Origin: Erwinia persicina | Lineage (GTDB): Bacteria > Pseudomonadota > Gammaproteobacteria > Enterobacterales > Enterobacteriaceae | Assembly (NCBI RefSeq): GCF_014838825.1 | Contig: NZ_JACYMO010000011.1 | Coordinates: 62,001-126,000, forward strand | Length of the DNA stretch: 64,000 nt | Direction: 5' to 3' | Program-made: the position numbers and the translations under genes | Notes under the pieces: model-generated | What the model saw: the letters and a program-made list of their open reading frames with translations, nothing else | Database searches by the model: none | Told to the model about the DNA's origin: nothing | Shown here: piece by piece, positions 18,977 to 29,559 of the stretch | Layout: every line of letters begins with the position of its first letter | Position numbering within the stretch: position 1 is the first letter of the stretch

Positions 18977-19265
18977 TACCAACCTGCTAACAAACAGTCT
19001 GCTTATGTCTACCGGAGTTCCGTCCTGCTGGACGTGACTCGCCTGATAACCCTCCTTGTTCTGGTGAAAACCACCTTCTGCCCACACTTTCCCAGTGGAC
19101 TCGCAAACCTATGCGTGTAACGCGATGACGTCCTGTCGTGCTCTGACAATCTTACGTTATGGATTGCACACTTAATGCTAAAAAAAATCCAGCAAAACAT
19201 TTAACATTCACTAACCACTTGAAATTTCAATGGATTGAGATTTTCTTAAATGAAAGGACACTGCA

Positions 19266-20267
19266 ATGTCTGCCACACCACTGCTTAGTGTGATTGTTCC
19301 TCTGTATAATGCGGGTGCGTTATTTGCCCCTTTTATGACCTCTCTGCTGTCACAGACCTTTCGCGATCTGGAAATCATTATCGTGGATGATGGCTCGACG
19401 GATGGTTCAGGAGAGCGGGCAGAGGAGTATGCCCGCAGGGCCTCTCATATCAGGGTTATCCATCAGGAGAATGGCGGCGTTTCGCGGGCGCGTAACACTG
19501 GGATGAAGTACATCAGGGGAACATATGTCACGTTCCCCGATGCGGACGATATTCTTGAACCGGAGATGTTCAGCACGTTAGTCGCTATGGCTACCGCAGA
19601 CGATCTGGATGCCGCGCAGTGTAATGCCTGGCGAACCAGTACTCCTGGGAGGAAGGAAAAGGTATTAATTCCTGCCCGCCGGCTGCATTCCACTCCGGTC
19701 CTCAGTGGTGCCTCCTGGTTAAATCGGGCGCTGAAAACGCATCGCTATCTGCACGTCGTGTGGCTGGGTATCTATCGCGTTTCACTCATCCGGCAGCGTA
19801 ACCTGACCTTTATACCCGGGCTCCATCATCAGGATATTCTGTGGACCACCGAGTTTATGCTAAATGCACGACGGGTCAGGTATAACGAGCGCCCCCTTTA
19901 CAGCTATCTGTCACATGAACAGTCCATCAGTAACCGCCCAAGAACAGGCCAGGCAAACGTTGAGTACCAGCGTCATTACCTGAAAATTTGTCAAAAGCTG
20001 GAGGAGATAAACCAGCAATATAGTCGCTTCGTCAACATTCATCGCTCGCTTTACGCACAGATCACCCGGGAAGCGCTCACCGTCTGTCATGCCATACGCC
20101 GGGAGCCAGATGAAACGGCCAGACAGGCGATGATTGCTGATTTTTGGGCGGCTGAGATGCCACTCAGAATGCGGCGTAATGCACGAGGCCTGCAGCAAAA
20201 GTATCATTTATTGCTCTGGATGAGCCGCCTGCGCCGCTGGCGAAAATCTGCGCCAGCGCAGACCTGA
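19266..20267 (+). CDS. waaH: LPS core GT2 glycosyltransferase, WaaH (YibD) type
   Basis: GT2 family inverting glycosyltransferase (333 aa) with the N-terminal SVIVPLYNAG, IIVDDGSTDGS and PDADD (DXD) motifs. The middle and C-terminal parts match E. coli WaaH/YibD closely: LHVVWLGIYRVSLI and FIPGLHHQDILWTTEFM have almost identical counterparts. In E. coli WaaH adds glucuronic acid to heptose III under phosphate limitation. There the gene lies beside tdh; here it has moved inside the core locus before waaA. No Pho box was recognised in the 289-base leader. Confidence 0.8.
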   Translation: MSATPLLSVIVPLYNAGALFAPFMTSLLSQTFRDLEIIIVDDGSTDGSGERAEEYARRASHIRVIHQENGGVSRARNTGMKYIRGTYVTFPDADDILEPEMFSTLVAMATADDLDAAQCNAWRTSTPGRKEKVLIPARRLHSTPVLSGASWLNRALKTHRYLHVVWLGIYRVSLIRQRNLTFIPGLHHQDILWTTEFMLNARRVRYNERPLYSYLSHEQSISNRPRTGQANVEYQRHYLKICQKLEEINQQYSRFVNIHRSLYAQITREALTVCHAIRREPDETARQAMIADFWAAEMPLRMRRNARGLQQKYHLLLWMSRLRRWRKSAPAQT

Positions 20268-20290
20268 ACGGATAACTGCACCTGAATCAC

Positions 20291-20343
20291 GCGGTCTGCT
20301 CTGTAAACCCCAGAGCGATGGCCATGAAGTAGTGTGAGACCGC
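20291..20343. repeat. Nested inverted repeats upstream of waaA
   Basis: An outer pair GCGGTCT (20291-20297) / AGACCGC (20337-20343) encloses an inner pair GCTCTG (20298-20303) / CAGAGC (20311-20316), stacking directly on the left side. It lies between waaH and waaA and could form a two-tier RNA structure in the waaA leader or end the waaH transcript. Role unknown. Confidence 0.4.
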
Positions 20344-20428
20344 CGCACTTATCTGCTAACATGCCGCATTATTTTTCTTTTTCGGCCATCTCTGGACGTA
20401 AGTCTCTGTTCACCTGAAAAACAATGCG

Positions 20429-21703
20429 ATGATTACCATTTATACCGCTCTGCTCTATATTATTCAGCCTCTTATCTGGTTGCGCCTCTGGCTGCGCGGC
20501 CGGAAGGCACCCGCCTACCGAAAGCGCTGGGCGGAACGTTATGGTTTTTGTGCAGGGAAAGTGAAGCCAGACGGTATCCTGCTGCACTCCGTATCCGTGG
20601 GGGAAACGCTGGCTGCGATCCCGCTGGTTCGCGCACTGCGTCATCGTTATCCCCATCTGCCCATCGTGGTAACCACCATGACCCCAACGGGGTCAGAGCG
20701 TGCCAGCTCGGCCTTCGGGAAGGACGTCCACCACGTGTACCTGCCCTATGATCTGCCGGGAGCCATGAACCGTTTCTTCGATACCGTGCGTCCACGCCTG
20801 GTGATCATCATGGAAACCGAACTGTGGCCAAATATGATCACCCAGCTGCATACGCGCAAAATCCCGCTGGTGATCGCCAATGCCCGTTTGTCAGAGCGCT
20901 CGGCGAAGGGCTACGCGAAAATCGGCAAATTCATGAAACGCCTGCTGCAGCGCATTACCCTGATTGCCGCACAGAATCAGGAGGACGGGGAGCGGTTTAT
21001 TGGTCTGGGCGTAAAACGATCGCAACTGGCCGTTACCGGCAGCCTTAAATTCGATATCTCTGTCACGCCAGAACTGGCAGCACGAGCCATCACGCTCCGT
21101 CGCCAGTGGGCCCCGCGCCGTCCGGTATGGATTGCCACCAGCACCCATGAGGGTGAAGAGAGTATTATTCTGGATGCCCACCGCAAGCTGCTGGCCCGCT
21201 TCCCTAACCTGCTGCTGATTCTGGTGCCCCGCCATCCTGAACGTTTTGATGTGGCACGCACCCTGACGCAGAAGGCCGGATTCAGCTATACCCTTCGCAG
21301 CAGCGGTGAAATCCCGTCTGGGAGTACTCAGGTGGTGATAGGCGATACCATGGGTGAACTGATGCTGCTGTATGGTATTGCTGACCTGGCCTTTGTCGGC
21401 GGCAGTCTGGTTGAGCGCGGCGGCCACAACCCGCTGGAGCCGGCAGCCCATGCCATTCCGGTCCTGATGGGGCCGCATATCTTTAACTTCAAGGATATCT
21501 GCGCCCGCCTGCAGCAGGCCGACGGTCTGATCACCGTGACCGATGCCGACTCGCTGGATAAAGAGATCGGGACCTTGCTGACCGATGAGGACTATCGCCT
21601 CTATTACGGCCGCCACGCCGTAGACGTACTGCATCAGAATCAGGGCGCACTTCAGCGCCTGCTGCATTTACTTGAACCACACCTGCCACAGCGGAATCAT
21701 TAA
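20429..21703 (+). CDS. waaA: Kdo transferase
   Basis: GT30 enzyme (424 aa) that adds two Kdo residues from CMP-Kdo to lipid IVA, anchored by an N-terminal membrane segment (about residues 3-22). The segments HSVSVGETLAAIPLVRAL, TTMTPTGSERA, IMETELWPN and GGSLVERGGHNPLE are typical. The ATG gives the E. coli-like start TALLYIIQPLIWLRLW. It is followed without a gap by waaE and then coaD, the conserved waaA-waaE-coaD order of Klebsiella, Serratia and Erwinia relatives. Confidence 0.97.
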   Translation: MITIYTALLYIIQPLIWLRLWLRGRKAPAYRKRWAERYGFCAGKVKPDGILLHSVSVGETLAAIPLVRALRHRYPHLPIVVTTMTPTGSERASSAFGKDVHHVYLPYDLPGAMNRFFDTVRPRLVIIMETELWPNMITQLHTRKIPLVIANARLSERSAKGYAKIGKFMKRLLQRITLIAAQNQEDGERFIGLGVKRSQLAVTGSLKFDISVTPELAARAITLRRQWAPRRPVWIATSTHEGEESIILDAHRKLLARFPNLLLILVPRHPERFDVARTLTQKAGFSYTLRSSGEIPSGSTQVVIGDTMGELMLLYGIADLAFVGGSLVERGGHNPLEPAAHAIPVLMGPHIFNFKDICARLQQADGLITVTDADSLDKEIGTLLTDEDYRLYYGRHAVDVLHQNQGALQRLLHLLEPHLPQRNH

Positions 21704-22956
<1,253 letters not shown>

Positions 22957-22965
22957 AAGCGCGGT

Positions 22966-23775
22966 TTACCTCTGGCAGTGCCGGCAGAAAAAGGTGCTGC
23001 GCTGCCCGTGTTTACTGCTTTCTATCGGCATCCCGCACTGGCGGCAAGGTTCACCCGCACGGCCATACACCTGTAATTCCTGTGCAAAATATCCCGGCTT
23101 ACCGTCGCTTTGCAGAAAATCGCGCAGCGTTGTGCCGCCCTGTTCGATGGAGCGCAGCAGCACCGCTTTAATGGTGGCAACCAGCAGCCCGCAATCTGAT
23201 TCAGTCAGCGCCATCGCGGGGCGATCGGGCAGGATCCCCGCGACAAACAGTGATTCACTGGCATAAATATTCCCGACGCCGACCACCACCTTGTTATCCA
23301 TCAGCCAGGGTTTCACTGCCGTGCGTTTCCCGCGCGATTTTTCAAACAGATACAGCGCGGAGAACACGTCACTCAGCGGTTCCGGACCAAGATGTGACAA
23401 TACGGAACTGGCAGCAAGATCCGGAGCCCACAGCCAGGCACCGAAGCGACGGGGATCGGTATAGCGCAGTACCTTGCCATTACTCATTACCAGATCAACA
23501 TGATCGTGCTTTGCCGCAGGAAGATCTTCCGGTAACACCCGCAGGCTGCCCGACATCCCCAGGTGTATGATGATCCACCCCGCCGGCAGTTCCAGCAGCA
23601 GGTATTTAGCCCGGCGCTGGACGCTCAGTACGGGCTGGTCGCTCAGCGCGTGGATCTCCTGAGATACCGGCCAGCGCAGGCGGGAATTACGCACCACAGC
23701 ATGTAATATCGTCGCCCCAACCAGATGCGGCTCAATCCCGCGTCGACTGGTTTCAACCTCTGGTAACTCTGGCAT
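22966..23775 (-). CDS. mutM: Formamidopyrimidine-DNA glycosylase
   Basis: Bifunctional DNA glycosylase/AP lyase (269 aa) removing 8-oxoguanine. The catalytic N-terminal PE after Met1 ([13 protein letters not shown]) is intact, [10 protein letters not shown] holds the conserved lysine, and the C-terminal zinc finger is formed by CRQCGMP and CRHCQR. The genes mutM-rpmG-rpmB-radC lie in the E. coli order and orientation. Confidence 0.97.
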   Translation of the reverse strand: MPELPEVETSRRGIEPHLVGATILHAVVRNSRLRWPVSQEIHALSDQPVLSVQRRAKYLLLELPAGWIIIHLGMSGSLRVLPEDLPAAKHDHVDLVMSNGKVLRYTDPRRFGAWLWAPDLAASSVLSHLGPEPLSDVFSALYLFEKSRGKRTAVKPWLMDNKVVVGVGNIYASESLFVAGILPDRPAMALTESDCGLLVATIKAVLLRSIEQGGTTLRDFLQSDGKPGYFAQELQVYGRAGEPCRQCGMPIESSKHGQRSTFFCRHCQR

Positions 23776-23851
23776 TGCCCTGCCTCCGTATCGCGCTGTC
23801 AGCGCTTCGCTTTAACCACGTATTCTATAAGAAAAGCTGAAAACAAAAAAA

Positions 23852-23873
23852 CCCGGCCGGGGCCGGGTTTTTT
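23852..23873. terminator. Bidirectional intrinsic terminator between rpmG and mutM
   Basis: The GC-rich stem CCCGGC / GCCGGG, extendable by further pairs, is flanked by an A run on the left and seven or more T on the right. It reads as an intrinsic terminator on both strands. The leftward reading ends the rpmB-rpmG transcript and limits read-through into mutM. Confidence 0.85.
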
Positions 23874-23889
23874 TATCCACTGAGATTAA

Positions 23890-24060
<171 letters not shown>

Positions 24061-24073
24061 TCAGTTCCTTACC

Positions 24074-24331
<258 letters not shown>

Positions 24332-24454
24332 TCAGCTCGAGCTTTAAAAATAAGGTTCTGGCCGCCTCGTCAGGCTTATAGCCCATCCAGGCGAGTTCTA
24401 TGTGAACCCGCTGAGTAGGCTCAACGCCAAACCCGAGATTCTCAAAGGTGGCGT

Positions 24455-24483
24455 AGTATACGCCCTGTAGCGCGAGTGCTCAA
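24455..24483 (-). promoter_or_regulatory. Sigma-70 promoter for rpmB-rpmG
   Basis: Read on the minus strand: TTGAGC (-35, 24483-24478), a 17-base spacer, TATACT (-10, 24460-24455). Spacing is ideal and the -10 has five of six consensus bases. Transcription would start near 24448 and give a leader of about 140 bases before rpmB, a length open to autogenous control. The rest of the 296-base gap to radC shows nothing else. Confidence 0.65.
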
Positions 24484-24606
24484 GTCCCGAACAGATAAAG
24501 ATCCCTCAGGATCGCGTACTATTGTCTCTTTTGTACGGGAAATGCGCGGTTCAGGCGGTAGAAAAGTGAAATTAAACCCAGAAATGGTTAAATAACATCC
24601 AACCCG

Positions 24607-25278
24607 TCAGAGCCAGCTTCGCTCCGCAAAAGAGACATATTCACCCCGTCCAATCACAATATGGTCAAGCACCCGGATATTCATCAGGGTACAGGCCCGC
24701 ACGATTTGTTGCGTAATATGACGATCGGCACGGCTGGGTTCAGCCAGTCCAGATGGATGATTATGCGCCAGAATGAGCGCCGCCGCATTCCGTTTTAACG
24801 CTTCACGCACAATCTCACGTGGATGCACTTCTACGCTATTGAAAGTACCGCTGAACATTTCGCTGGTATGGATAATCCGATGCTGATTATCAAAAAAGAT
24901 CACCTGAAAGATTTCCCGTTCCCGGTGTGCCAGGGAACTGTTGAAAAAATCCAGCATCTGTTCCGTGCTATTGACTACGCGATTTTCCAGCGCTTCCCGG
25001 CAGGTAAAGCAGCGCCGCGCCAGTTCTGCCACCGCATTCAGCTGTGCATACTTTGCGGTGCCCACCCCATCGATCGCGGTTAACGCCTCCGGTGTCGCGG
25101 TGAGCAGCCGATGCAGTGATCCAAATTTATCGAGTAGCTGTTCCGCCAGTGTCATCACGTGAACCCCGCGAGAACCAATACGCAGGAAAATAGCCAGCAG
25201 TTCAACATCACTGAGCGCGTGTGCGCCGAATTCGAACAATTTTTCTCGCGGCGGGAGGCCAAGCCATGGCTCTTTCAT
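24607..25278 (-). CDS. radC: RadC/YicR family JAB-domain protein
   Basis: A 223-aa protein with an N-terminal helix-hairpin-helix-like part ([12 protein letters not shown]) and a C-terminal JAB/MPN metalloprotease-fold domain with HNHPSG followed by the conserved Ser and Asp of SRAD. The family was once linked to DNA repair; its real function is unsettled. ATG 25278 is preferred to one 11 codons upstream, because AGGAAGGAG lies eight bases before it and the start [14 protein letters not shown] fits the family. Divergent from coaBC. Confidence 0.9.
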   Translation of the reverse strand: MKEPWLGLPPREKLFEFGAHALSDVELLAIFLRIGSRGVHVMTLAEQLLDKFGSLHRLLTATPEALTAIDGVGTAKYAQLNAVAELARRCFTCREALENRVVNSTEQMLDFFNSSLAHREREIFQVIFFDNQHRIIHTSEMFSGTFNSVEVHPREIVREALKRNAAALILAHNHPSGLAEPSRADRHITQQIVRACTLMNIRVLDHIVIGRGEYVSFAERSWL

Positions 25279-25308
25279 TTTTTCTTCTCCTTCCTGAATG
25301 AGAAAAAT

Positions 25309-25328
25309 CATGGCATTATATACAGTAG
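25309..25328 (-). promoter_or_regulatory. LexA-like half site upstream of radC
   Basis: On the minus strand the sequence CTACTGTATATAATGCCATG contains the complete left half and AT core of the LexA consensus (TACTGTATATA), but the right half reads CCAT instead of ACAG. It lies about 30 bases before the radC ATG. It may be a weak SOS box or simply a -10 region (TATAAT is embedded). Confidence 0.3.
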
Positions 25329-25400
25329 TTTTCTAACCTGACGTGCCGATTTTACGTACTGCCTCGCAAATATTGTGCAGTCATCCCCCTCACAAAGGAG

Positions 25401-25411
25401 TGTGATAAAAT
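25401..25411 (+). promoter_or_regulatory. Extended -10 promoter element for coaBC
   Basis: TGTGATAAAAT carries a TGn extension directly before the -10 hexamer TAAAAT, about 55 bases before the coaBC start. The -35 region is poor, which is usual for extended -10 promoters. Confidence 0.45.
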
Positions 25412-25466
25412 AGGGAGATTACGGCGCTACGGCATCGGGCAGGTTTAACAGAAGGCGAACAGCAAA

Positions 25467-26681
25467 ATGATGGGATTAAGCGGAAAGCGTATTGTCCTTG
25501 GCGTCAGCGGCGGTATTGCGGCCTATAAAACACCGGAACTGGTACGTCGGCTACGCGATCGCGGTGCGGACGTTCGGGTTGTGATGACCGATGCGGCAAA
25601 AGCCTTCATTACCCCGCTCAGTCTGCAGGCGGTCTCCGGTTATCCGGTCTCTGACGATTTGCTTGACCCGGCTGCCGAAGCGGCCATGGGCCATATTGAG
25701 TTAGGCAAATGGGCGGACCTTGTCATCCTCGCACCCGCGACAGCCGACCTGATTGCGCGCGTCACTGCCGGCATGGCCAACGATCTGCTGACCACCGTCT
25801 GCCTGGCAACGCCGGCACCGGTGGCGGTAGTTCCGGCGATGAATCAGCAGATGTATCGCGCACTGCCGACACAGCACAACCTACATCTGCTGGCACAGCG
25901 TGGCGTATTGATCTGGGGTCCGGACATCGGTAGCCAGGCCTGCGGTGATATCGGGCCGGGACGCATGCTCGATCCGCTGGCAATAGTGGAGCTGGCCGTG
26001 GGCTGGGCAGCCCCCGTCAACGATCTGCAACATCTCAATATTATGATCACCGCCGGCCCGACCCGGGAAGCTCTCGACCCGGTGCGTTTTATCAGTAACC
26101 ACAGCAGTGGGAAAATGGGGTTTTCCCTTGCTGCCGCGGCTGCAAAACGCGGTGCAAAGGTGACGCTGGTTGCGGGCCCGGTCGCGTTAGCGACGCCTCC
26201 AGGCGTGGCGCGCATTGATGTCATAACGGCGCTGGAGATGCAGCAGGCGGTAATGGCGCAGGCCACTGCCCAGCACATTTTTATTGGCTGTGCTGCGGTT
26301 GCAGACTACCGGGCAGCTGCCGTGGCGGAAGAAAAAATTAAAAAACAGGGGGATGAAATCACCCTGCGCATGATAAAAAATCCAGATATTGTGGCTGGGG
26401 TAGCCGCGATGCAGCACAACAGGCCCTATGTTGTAGGATTTGCTGCTGAAACCCAGAATGTGGAAGAATACGCGCAAGAAAAGCGGACACGTAAAAATAT
26501 GGACGTGATCTGCGCCAACGACGTTTCCAAAACCGGGCAGGGTTTCAATAGCGATACCAATGCTCTTCACCTTTTTTGGCAGAAGGGAGACAAGGTCTTA
26601 CCGCTGTGCGATAAGTCGCTCCTTGGCCAACAGTTATTAGACGAGATTGTCAGCCTTTATGATGAAAAAAATCGACGTTAA
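25467..26681 (+). CDS. coaBC: Bifunctional phosphopantothenoylcysteine decarboxylase/synthetase
   Basis: Two-domain enzyme (404 aa) for the second and third steps of CoA synthesis. The N-terminal flavoprotein domain (CoaC, about residues 1-190) carries [18 protein letters not shown], the active-site-type histidine in [11 protein letters not shown], and PAMNQQMY. The C-terminal synthetase domain (CoaB, about 191-404) carries [24 protein letters not shown], and the lysine of EKIKK. Formerly called dfp. Overlaps dut by 23 bases. Confidence 0.97.
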   Translation: MMGLSGKRIVLGVSGGIAAYKTPELVRRLRDRGADVRVVMTDAAKAFITPLSLQAVSGYPVSDDLLDPAAEAAMGHIELGKWADLVILAPATADLIARVTAGMANDLLTTVCLATPAPVAVVPAMNQQMYRALPTQHNLHLLAQRGVLIWGPDIGSQACGDIGPGRMLDPLAIVELAVGWAAPVNDLQHLNIMITAGPTREALDPVRFISNHSSGKMGFSLAAAAAKRGAKVTLVAGPVALATPPGVARIDVITALEMQQAVMAQATAQHIFIGCAAVADYRAAAVAEEKIKKQGDEITLRMIKNPDIVAGVAAMQHNRPYVVGFAAETQNVEEYAQEKRTRKNMDVICANDVSKTGQGFNSDTNALHLFWQKGDKVLPLCDKSLLGQQLLDEIVSLYDEKNRR

Positions 26682-27117
26682 AATCCTTGATGCGCGTGTC
26701 GGTACCGACTTTCCCTTACCGACCTATGCCACATCAGGATCCGCCGGGCTCGATCTTCGCGCCTGCCTGGATGACGCTTTCGTGCTCGAACCCGGCGTGA
26801 CCACGCTGGTACCAACGGGTTTAGCGATCCATATTGCTGACCCGGGGCTGGCTGCTGTCATACTGCCCCGGTCGGGACTGGGCCATAAACATGGCGTCGT
26901 GCTCGGCAATCTGGTGGGTCTGATCGATTCCGATTATCAGGGCCAGCTCATGGTTTCCGTCTGGAACCGCGGGCAGGACTCCTTTACTATCGAACCGGGC
27001 GAGCGTATTGCACAGATGGTTTTCGTGCCAGTCGTCCAGGCAGAGTTCAATCTGGTCAGTGACTTTGATTCCAGCGAGCGCGGCGAAGGGGGTTTTGGCC
27101 ATTCAGGTCGCCAGTAG
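26659..27117 (+). CDS. dut: dUTP diphosphatase
   Basis: Trimeric dUTPase (152 aa) hydrolysing dUTP to dUMP, which keeps uracil out of DNA and feeds thymidylate synthesis. All five motifs are readable: [33 protein letters not shown] and [10 protein letters not shown] at the C-terminus. ATG 26659 gives the E. coli start [11 protein letters not shown]; it lies inside the 3' end of coaBC. Confidence 0.97.
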   Translation: MMKKIDVKILDARVGTDFPLPTYATSGSAGLDLRACLDDAFVLEPGVTTLVPTGLAIHIADPGLAAVILPRSGLGHKHGVVLGNLVGLIDSDYQGQLMVSVWNRGQDSFTIEPGERIAQMVFVPVVQAEFNLVSDFDSSERGEGGFGHSGRQ

Positions 27118-27155
27118 CTCTCCACTGCTCTCATAACGACGATAAACTGGATTTT

Positions 27156-27184
27156 ACGTCCGTAAACCACGTGTTTACGGACGT
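27156..27184. repeat. 12-bp perfect inverted repeat between dut and slmA
   Basis: The arms ACGTCCGTAAAC (27156-27167) and GTTTACGGACGT (27173-27184) are fully complementary with a five-base loop. No U tract follows on the plus strand. It separates dut from slmA and could be a terminator/attenuator-like hairpin or a protein-binding palindrome. Confidence 0.6.
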
Positions 27185-27235
27185 TGAGTGGGCCTTTGCC
27201 CGTTTATGGTGATGTTTTCAGGGGTCTTTTAAGAC

Positions 27236-27832
27236 ATGGTTGAAAAAAAGAGTGCGAAACGGAATCGCCGTGAAGAAATCCTGCAGGCGCTGGCACAAAT
27301 GCTGGAATCCAGCGATGGAAGTCAGCGCATTACAACGGCCAAACTGGCGGCCAGTGTTGGGGTTTCTGAAGCGGCGCTTTACCGGCATTTTCCCAGTAAA
27401 ACCAAGATGTTTGACAGCCTTATCGAGTTTATCGAAGATAGCCTGATTACGCGCATCAATCTGATTCTGAAAGACGAAAAAGAGACGCTGCCGCGCTTAC
27501 GTATGATCACTCAGTTAATTCTGGGCTTTGGTGAGCGTAATCCGGGTTTAACGCGCATTTTAACCGGCCATGCGCTGATGTTCGAACAGGATCGTCTGCA
27601 GGGGCGTATTAACCAGCTTTTTGAGCGTATCGAAGTGCAGCTGCGCCAGGTGATGCGTGAAAAGAAAATGCGCGAGGGTGAAGGGTTTACCACCGATGAA
27701 ACGCTGCTGGCCAGCCAGCTACTGGCATTCTGCGAAGGGCTGCTGTCACGCTTTGTCCGTTCAGAGTTTCGTTATCGCCCTACCGTTGACTTTGATGTGC
27801 GCTGGCCGCTCCTGGCGGCTCAGCTCGTCTGA
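27236..27832 (+). CDS. slmA: Nucleoid occlusion factor SlmA
   Basis: TetR-family DNA-binding protein (198 aa) that, bound to its chromosomal sites, disrupts FtsZ polymers and prevents septation over the nucleoid. The N-terminal helix-turn-helix is at about residues 30-52 ([20 protein letters not shown]) and the C-terminal domain has the FtsZ-interacting helices. Very close to E. coli SlmA throughout. Lies 118 bases behind dut and is convergent with pyrE. Confidence 0.97.
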   Translation: MVEKKSAKRNRREEILQALAQMLESSDGSQRITTAKLAASVGVSEAALYRHFPSKTKMFDSLIEFIEDSLITRINLILKDEKETLPRLRMITQLILGFGERNPGLTRILTGHALMFEQDRLQGRINQLFERIEVQLRQVMREKKMREGEGFTTDETLLASQLLAFCEGLLSRFVRSEFRYRPTVDFDVRWPLLAAQLV

Positions 27833-27886
27833 CGTTGCGGGTCGATCGCCACAGGGCCGGCGGGAAGAGGATCGCCCCCTGAGCAG

Positions 27887-27913
27887 GGGCGGACCCACGG
27901 TTGCGGTCCGCCC
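27887..27913. terminator. Hairpin between convergent slmA and pyrE
   Basis: A 9-bp perfect stem (GGGCGGACC / GGTCCGCCC) with a nine-base loop in the 100-base gap between two convergent genes. No U tract is present on either strand, so termination would need Rho, or the structure marks processed 3' ends. Confidence 0.5.
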
Positions 27914-27932
27914 GCATAACCGGACAGGCCGG

Positions 27933-28574
27933 TTAAATGCCAAATTCGCTGCGGTAAGCGCGAACCGACACCAGATGATCGGCCATCTCAGGCTGTGCTT
28001 CGAGGTAAGTAATCAGGTCTTTGAGCGTAATGATCGAAATCACCTTGCAGCCGTAGTCCCGCTCCACTTCCTGTATCGCAGAGATGTCCCCCTGCCCGCG
28101 CTCCTGCCGATCGAGAGAAATCAGCACGCCAGCCAGCGTCGCCTGATGGGCCGCGATAATTTCCATTGATTCCCGGATAGCAGTACCCGCCGTAATCACA
28201 TCGTCGACCAGCATGATCTTACCCTGCAGCGGGCTGCCCACCAGCGTACCGCCTTCTCCATGGGCTTTGGCCTCTTTGCGGTTAAAGCAGTAAGGCACAT
28301 CACGATCGTGGTGATCGGCCAGCGCTACCACGGTGGTTGTGGCAATCGGGATGCCTTTATAGGCCGGGCCAAAGACCAGATCGAAATCAATACCGGAATC
28401 CACCAGCGCCTGGGCATAGAAACGGCCCAGCAGGGCGAGATCACGCCCGGTATTGAACAGTCCGGCGTTAAAGAAATAAGGGCTTTTACGCCCTGATTTC
28501 AGCGTGAACTCACCAAACTTCAGCACCTGCTTGTTGATGGCGAATTCGATAAATTGGCGCTGCCAGGCTTTCAT
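27933..28574 (-). CDS. pyrE: Orotate phosphoribosyltransferase
   Basis: Makes orotidine 5'-phosphate from orotate and PRPP, step five of pyrimidine synthesis (213 aa, as E. coli). The PRPP-binding motif [13 protein letters not shown] and the flexible loop [13 protein letters not shown] are intact. ATG 28574 is the family start [12 protein letters not shown], with GAGGAAG just before it. Lies behind rph with an attenuator in between, so its expression should follow UTP supply. Confidence 0.97.
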   Translation of the reverse strand: MKAWQRQFIEFAINKQVLKFGEFTLKSGRKSPYFFNAGLFNTGRDLALLGRFYAQALVDSGIDFDLVFGPAYKGIPIATTTVVALADHHDRDVPYCFNRKEAKAHGEGGTLVGSPLQGKIMLVDDVITAGTAIRESMEIIAAHQATLAGVLISLDRQERGQGDISAIQEVERDYGCKVISIITLKDLITYLEAQPEMADHLVSVRAYRSEFGI

Positions 28575-28599
28575 GTCATCTTCCTCAAAATAATGGCGT

Positions 28600-28624
28600 A
28601 AAAAAGGCGACTTCATCGTCGCCT
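28600..28624 (-). promoter_or_regulatory. pyrE transcription attenuator
   Basis: On the minus strand, immediately after the rph stop codon, the stem AGGCGAC / GTCGCCT (six-base loop) is followed by six T, an intrinsic terminator 26 bases before the pyrE start. In E. coli the same arrangement lets a ribosome finishing rph block the hairpin when RNA polymerase is slowed by low UTP, so pyrE is read only when pyrimidines are short. Spacing and position here match that model. Confidence 0.85.
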
Positions 28625-28631
28625 GGTAAAA

Positions 28632-29348
28632 TCAGTTGGCCAGCGCCGCTTTTTGCGCCGCAACCAGCGTATCAATACCGCCCCGCGCCAGCGCCAGCAG
28701 CTTCAGCAGCTCATCGTGGCTGAACGGCTCACCTTCTGCCGTCCCCTGCACCTCTATCATGCGGCCATCTTCGGTCATCACCACATTCATATCGGTTTCA
28801 GCCGCAGAGTCTTCCACATACTCCAGGTCGCAGAGCGCTTCGCCCTTAACGATACCCACAGAGATAGCCGCGACCATGCCTTTCATCGGGTTGGCTTTCA
28901 GTTTACCGATGGAGACCAGATGGTTCAGCGCATCGGCAAGCGCCACACAGGCACCGGTAATAGAGGCGGTGCGGGTACCGCCGTCGGCCTGCAGCACATC
29001 GCAGTCCAGAGTGATGGTGAACTCCCCCAGCGCTTTAAGATCGATAGCAGCACGCAGTGAACGGGCAATCAGACGTTGGATCTCCAGGGTTCGTCCGCCC
29101 TGCTTCCCTTTAGCCGCTTCACGCGCGTTACGACTGTGGGTGGCACGAGGCAACATACCGTATTCAGCAGTGACCCAACCCTGGCCCTGACCTTTCAGAA
29201 AGCGTGGTACGCCGTCTTCGATAGTGGCGGTGCACAGGACTTTGGTATCACCGAATTCAACCAGCACAGAGCCTTCTGCGTGTTTGGTGTAATGACGGGT
29301 CAGGGTGACGGGACGCACCTGTTGTGCGCTACGACCTGATGGACGCAT
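28632..29348 (-). CDS. rph: Ribonuclease PH
   Basis: Phosphorolytic 3'-5' exoribonuclease (238 aa) trimming tRNA 3' ends. Family segments [33 protein letters not shown] and [14 protein letters not shown] are intact. Unlike the frameshifted E. coli K-12 allele, the reading frame is complete, so translation reaches the end close to the attenuator. The open frame continues 13 codons upstream, but MRPSGRS is the family start. Leader gene of the rph-pyrE operon. Confidence 0.96.
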   Translation of the reverse strand: MRPSGRSAQQVRPVTLTRHYTKHAEGSVLVEFGDTKVLCTATIEDGVPRFLKGQGQGWVTAEYGMLPRATHSRNAREAAKGKQGGRTLEIQRLIARSLRAAIDLKALGEFTITLDCDVLQADGGTRTASITGACVALADALNHLVSIGKLKANPMKGMVAAISVGIVKGEALCDLEYVEDSAAETDMNVVMTEDGRMIEVQGTAEGEPFSHDELLKLLALARGGIDTLVAAQKAALAN

Positions 29349-29559
29349 AATTTCTCTCCGGCTAGCTAAACATAATTGGCTGCGCATTATACGGATTTCG
29401 CCGCGGATTGCCTATCGCAGGTGGCCATCTAAGCAGGTTGTTATGCGAATGCCGTCTGTTTAAACGCTAAAACAGCAAGATAGCCCGCTACAGGGTGTAA
29501 AGCGTACCGAAATATGGCTAAATGCACCTCTTCGATAATTCCTCATGCCGGACCTGTGT

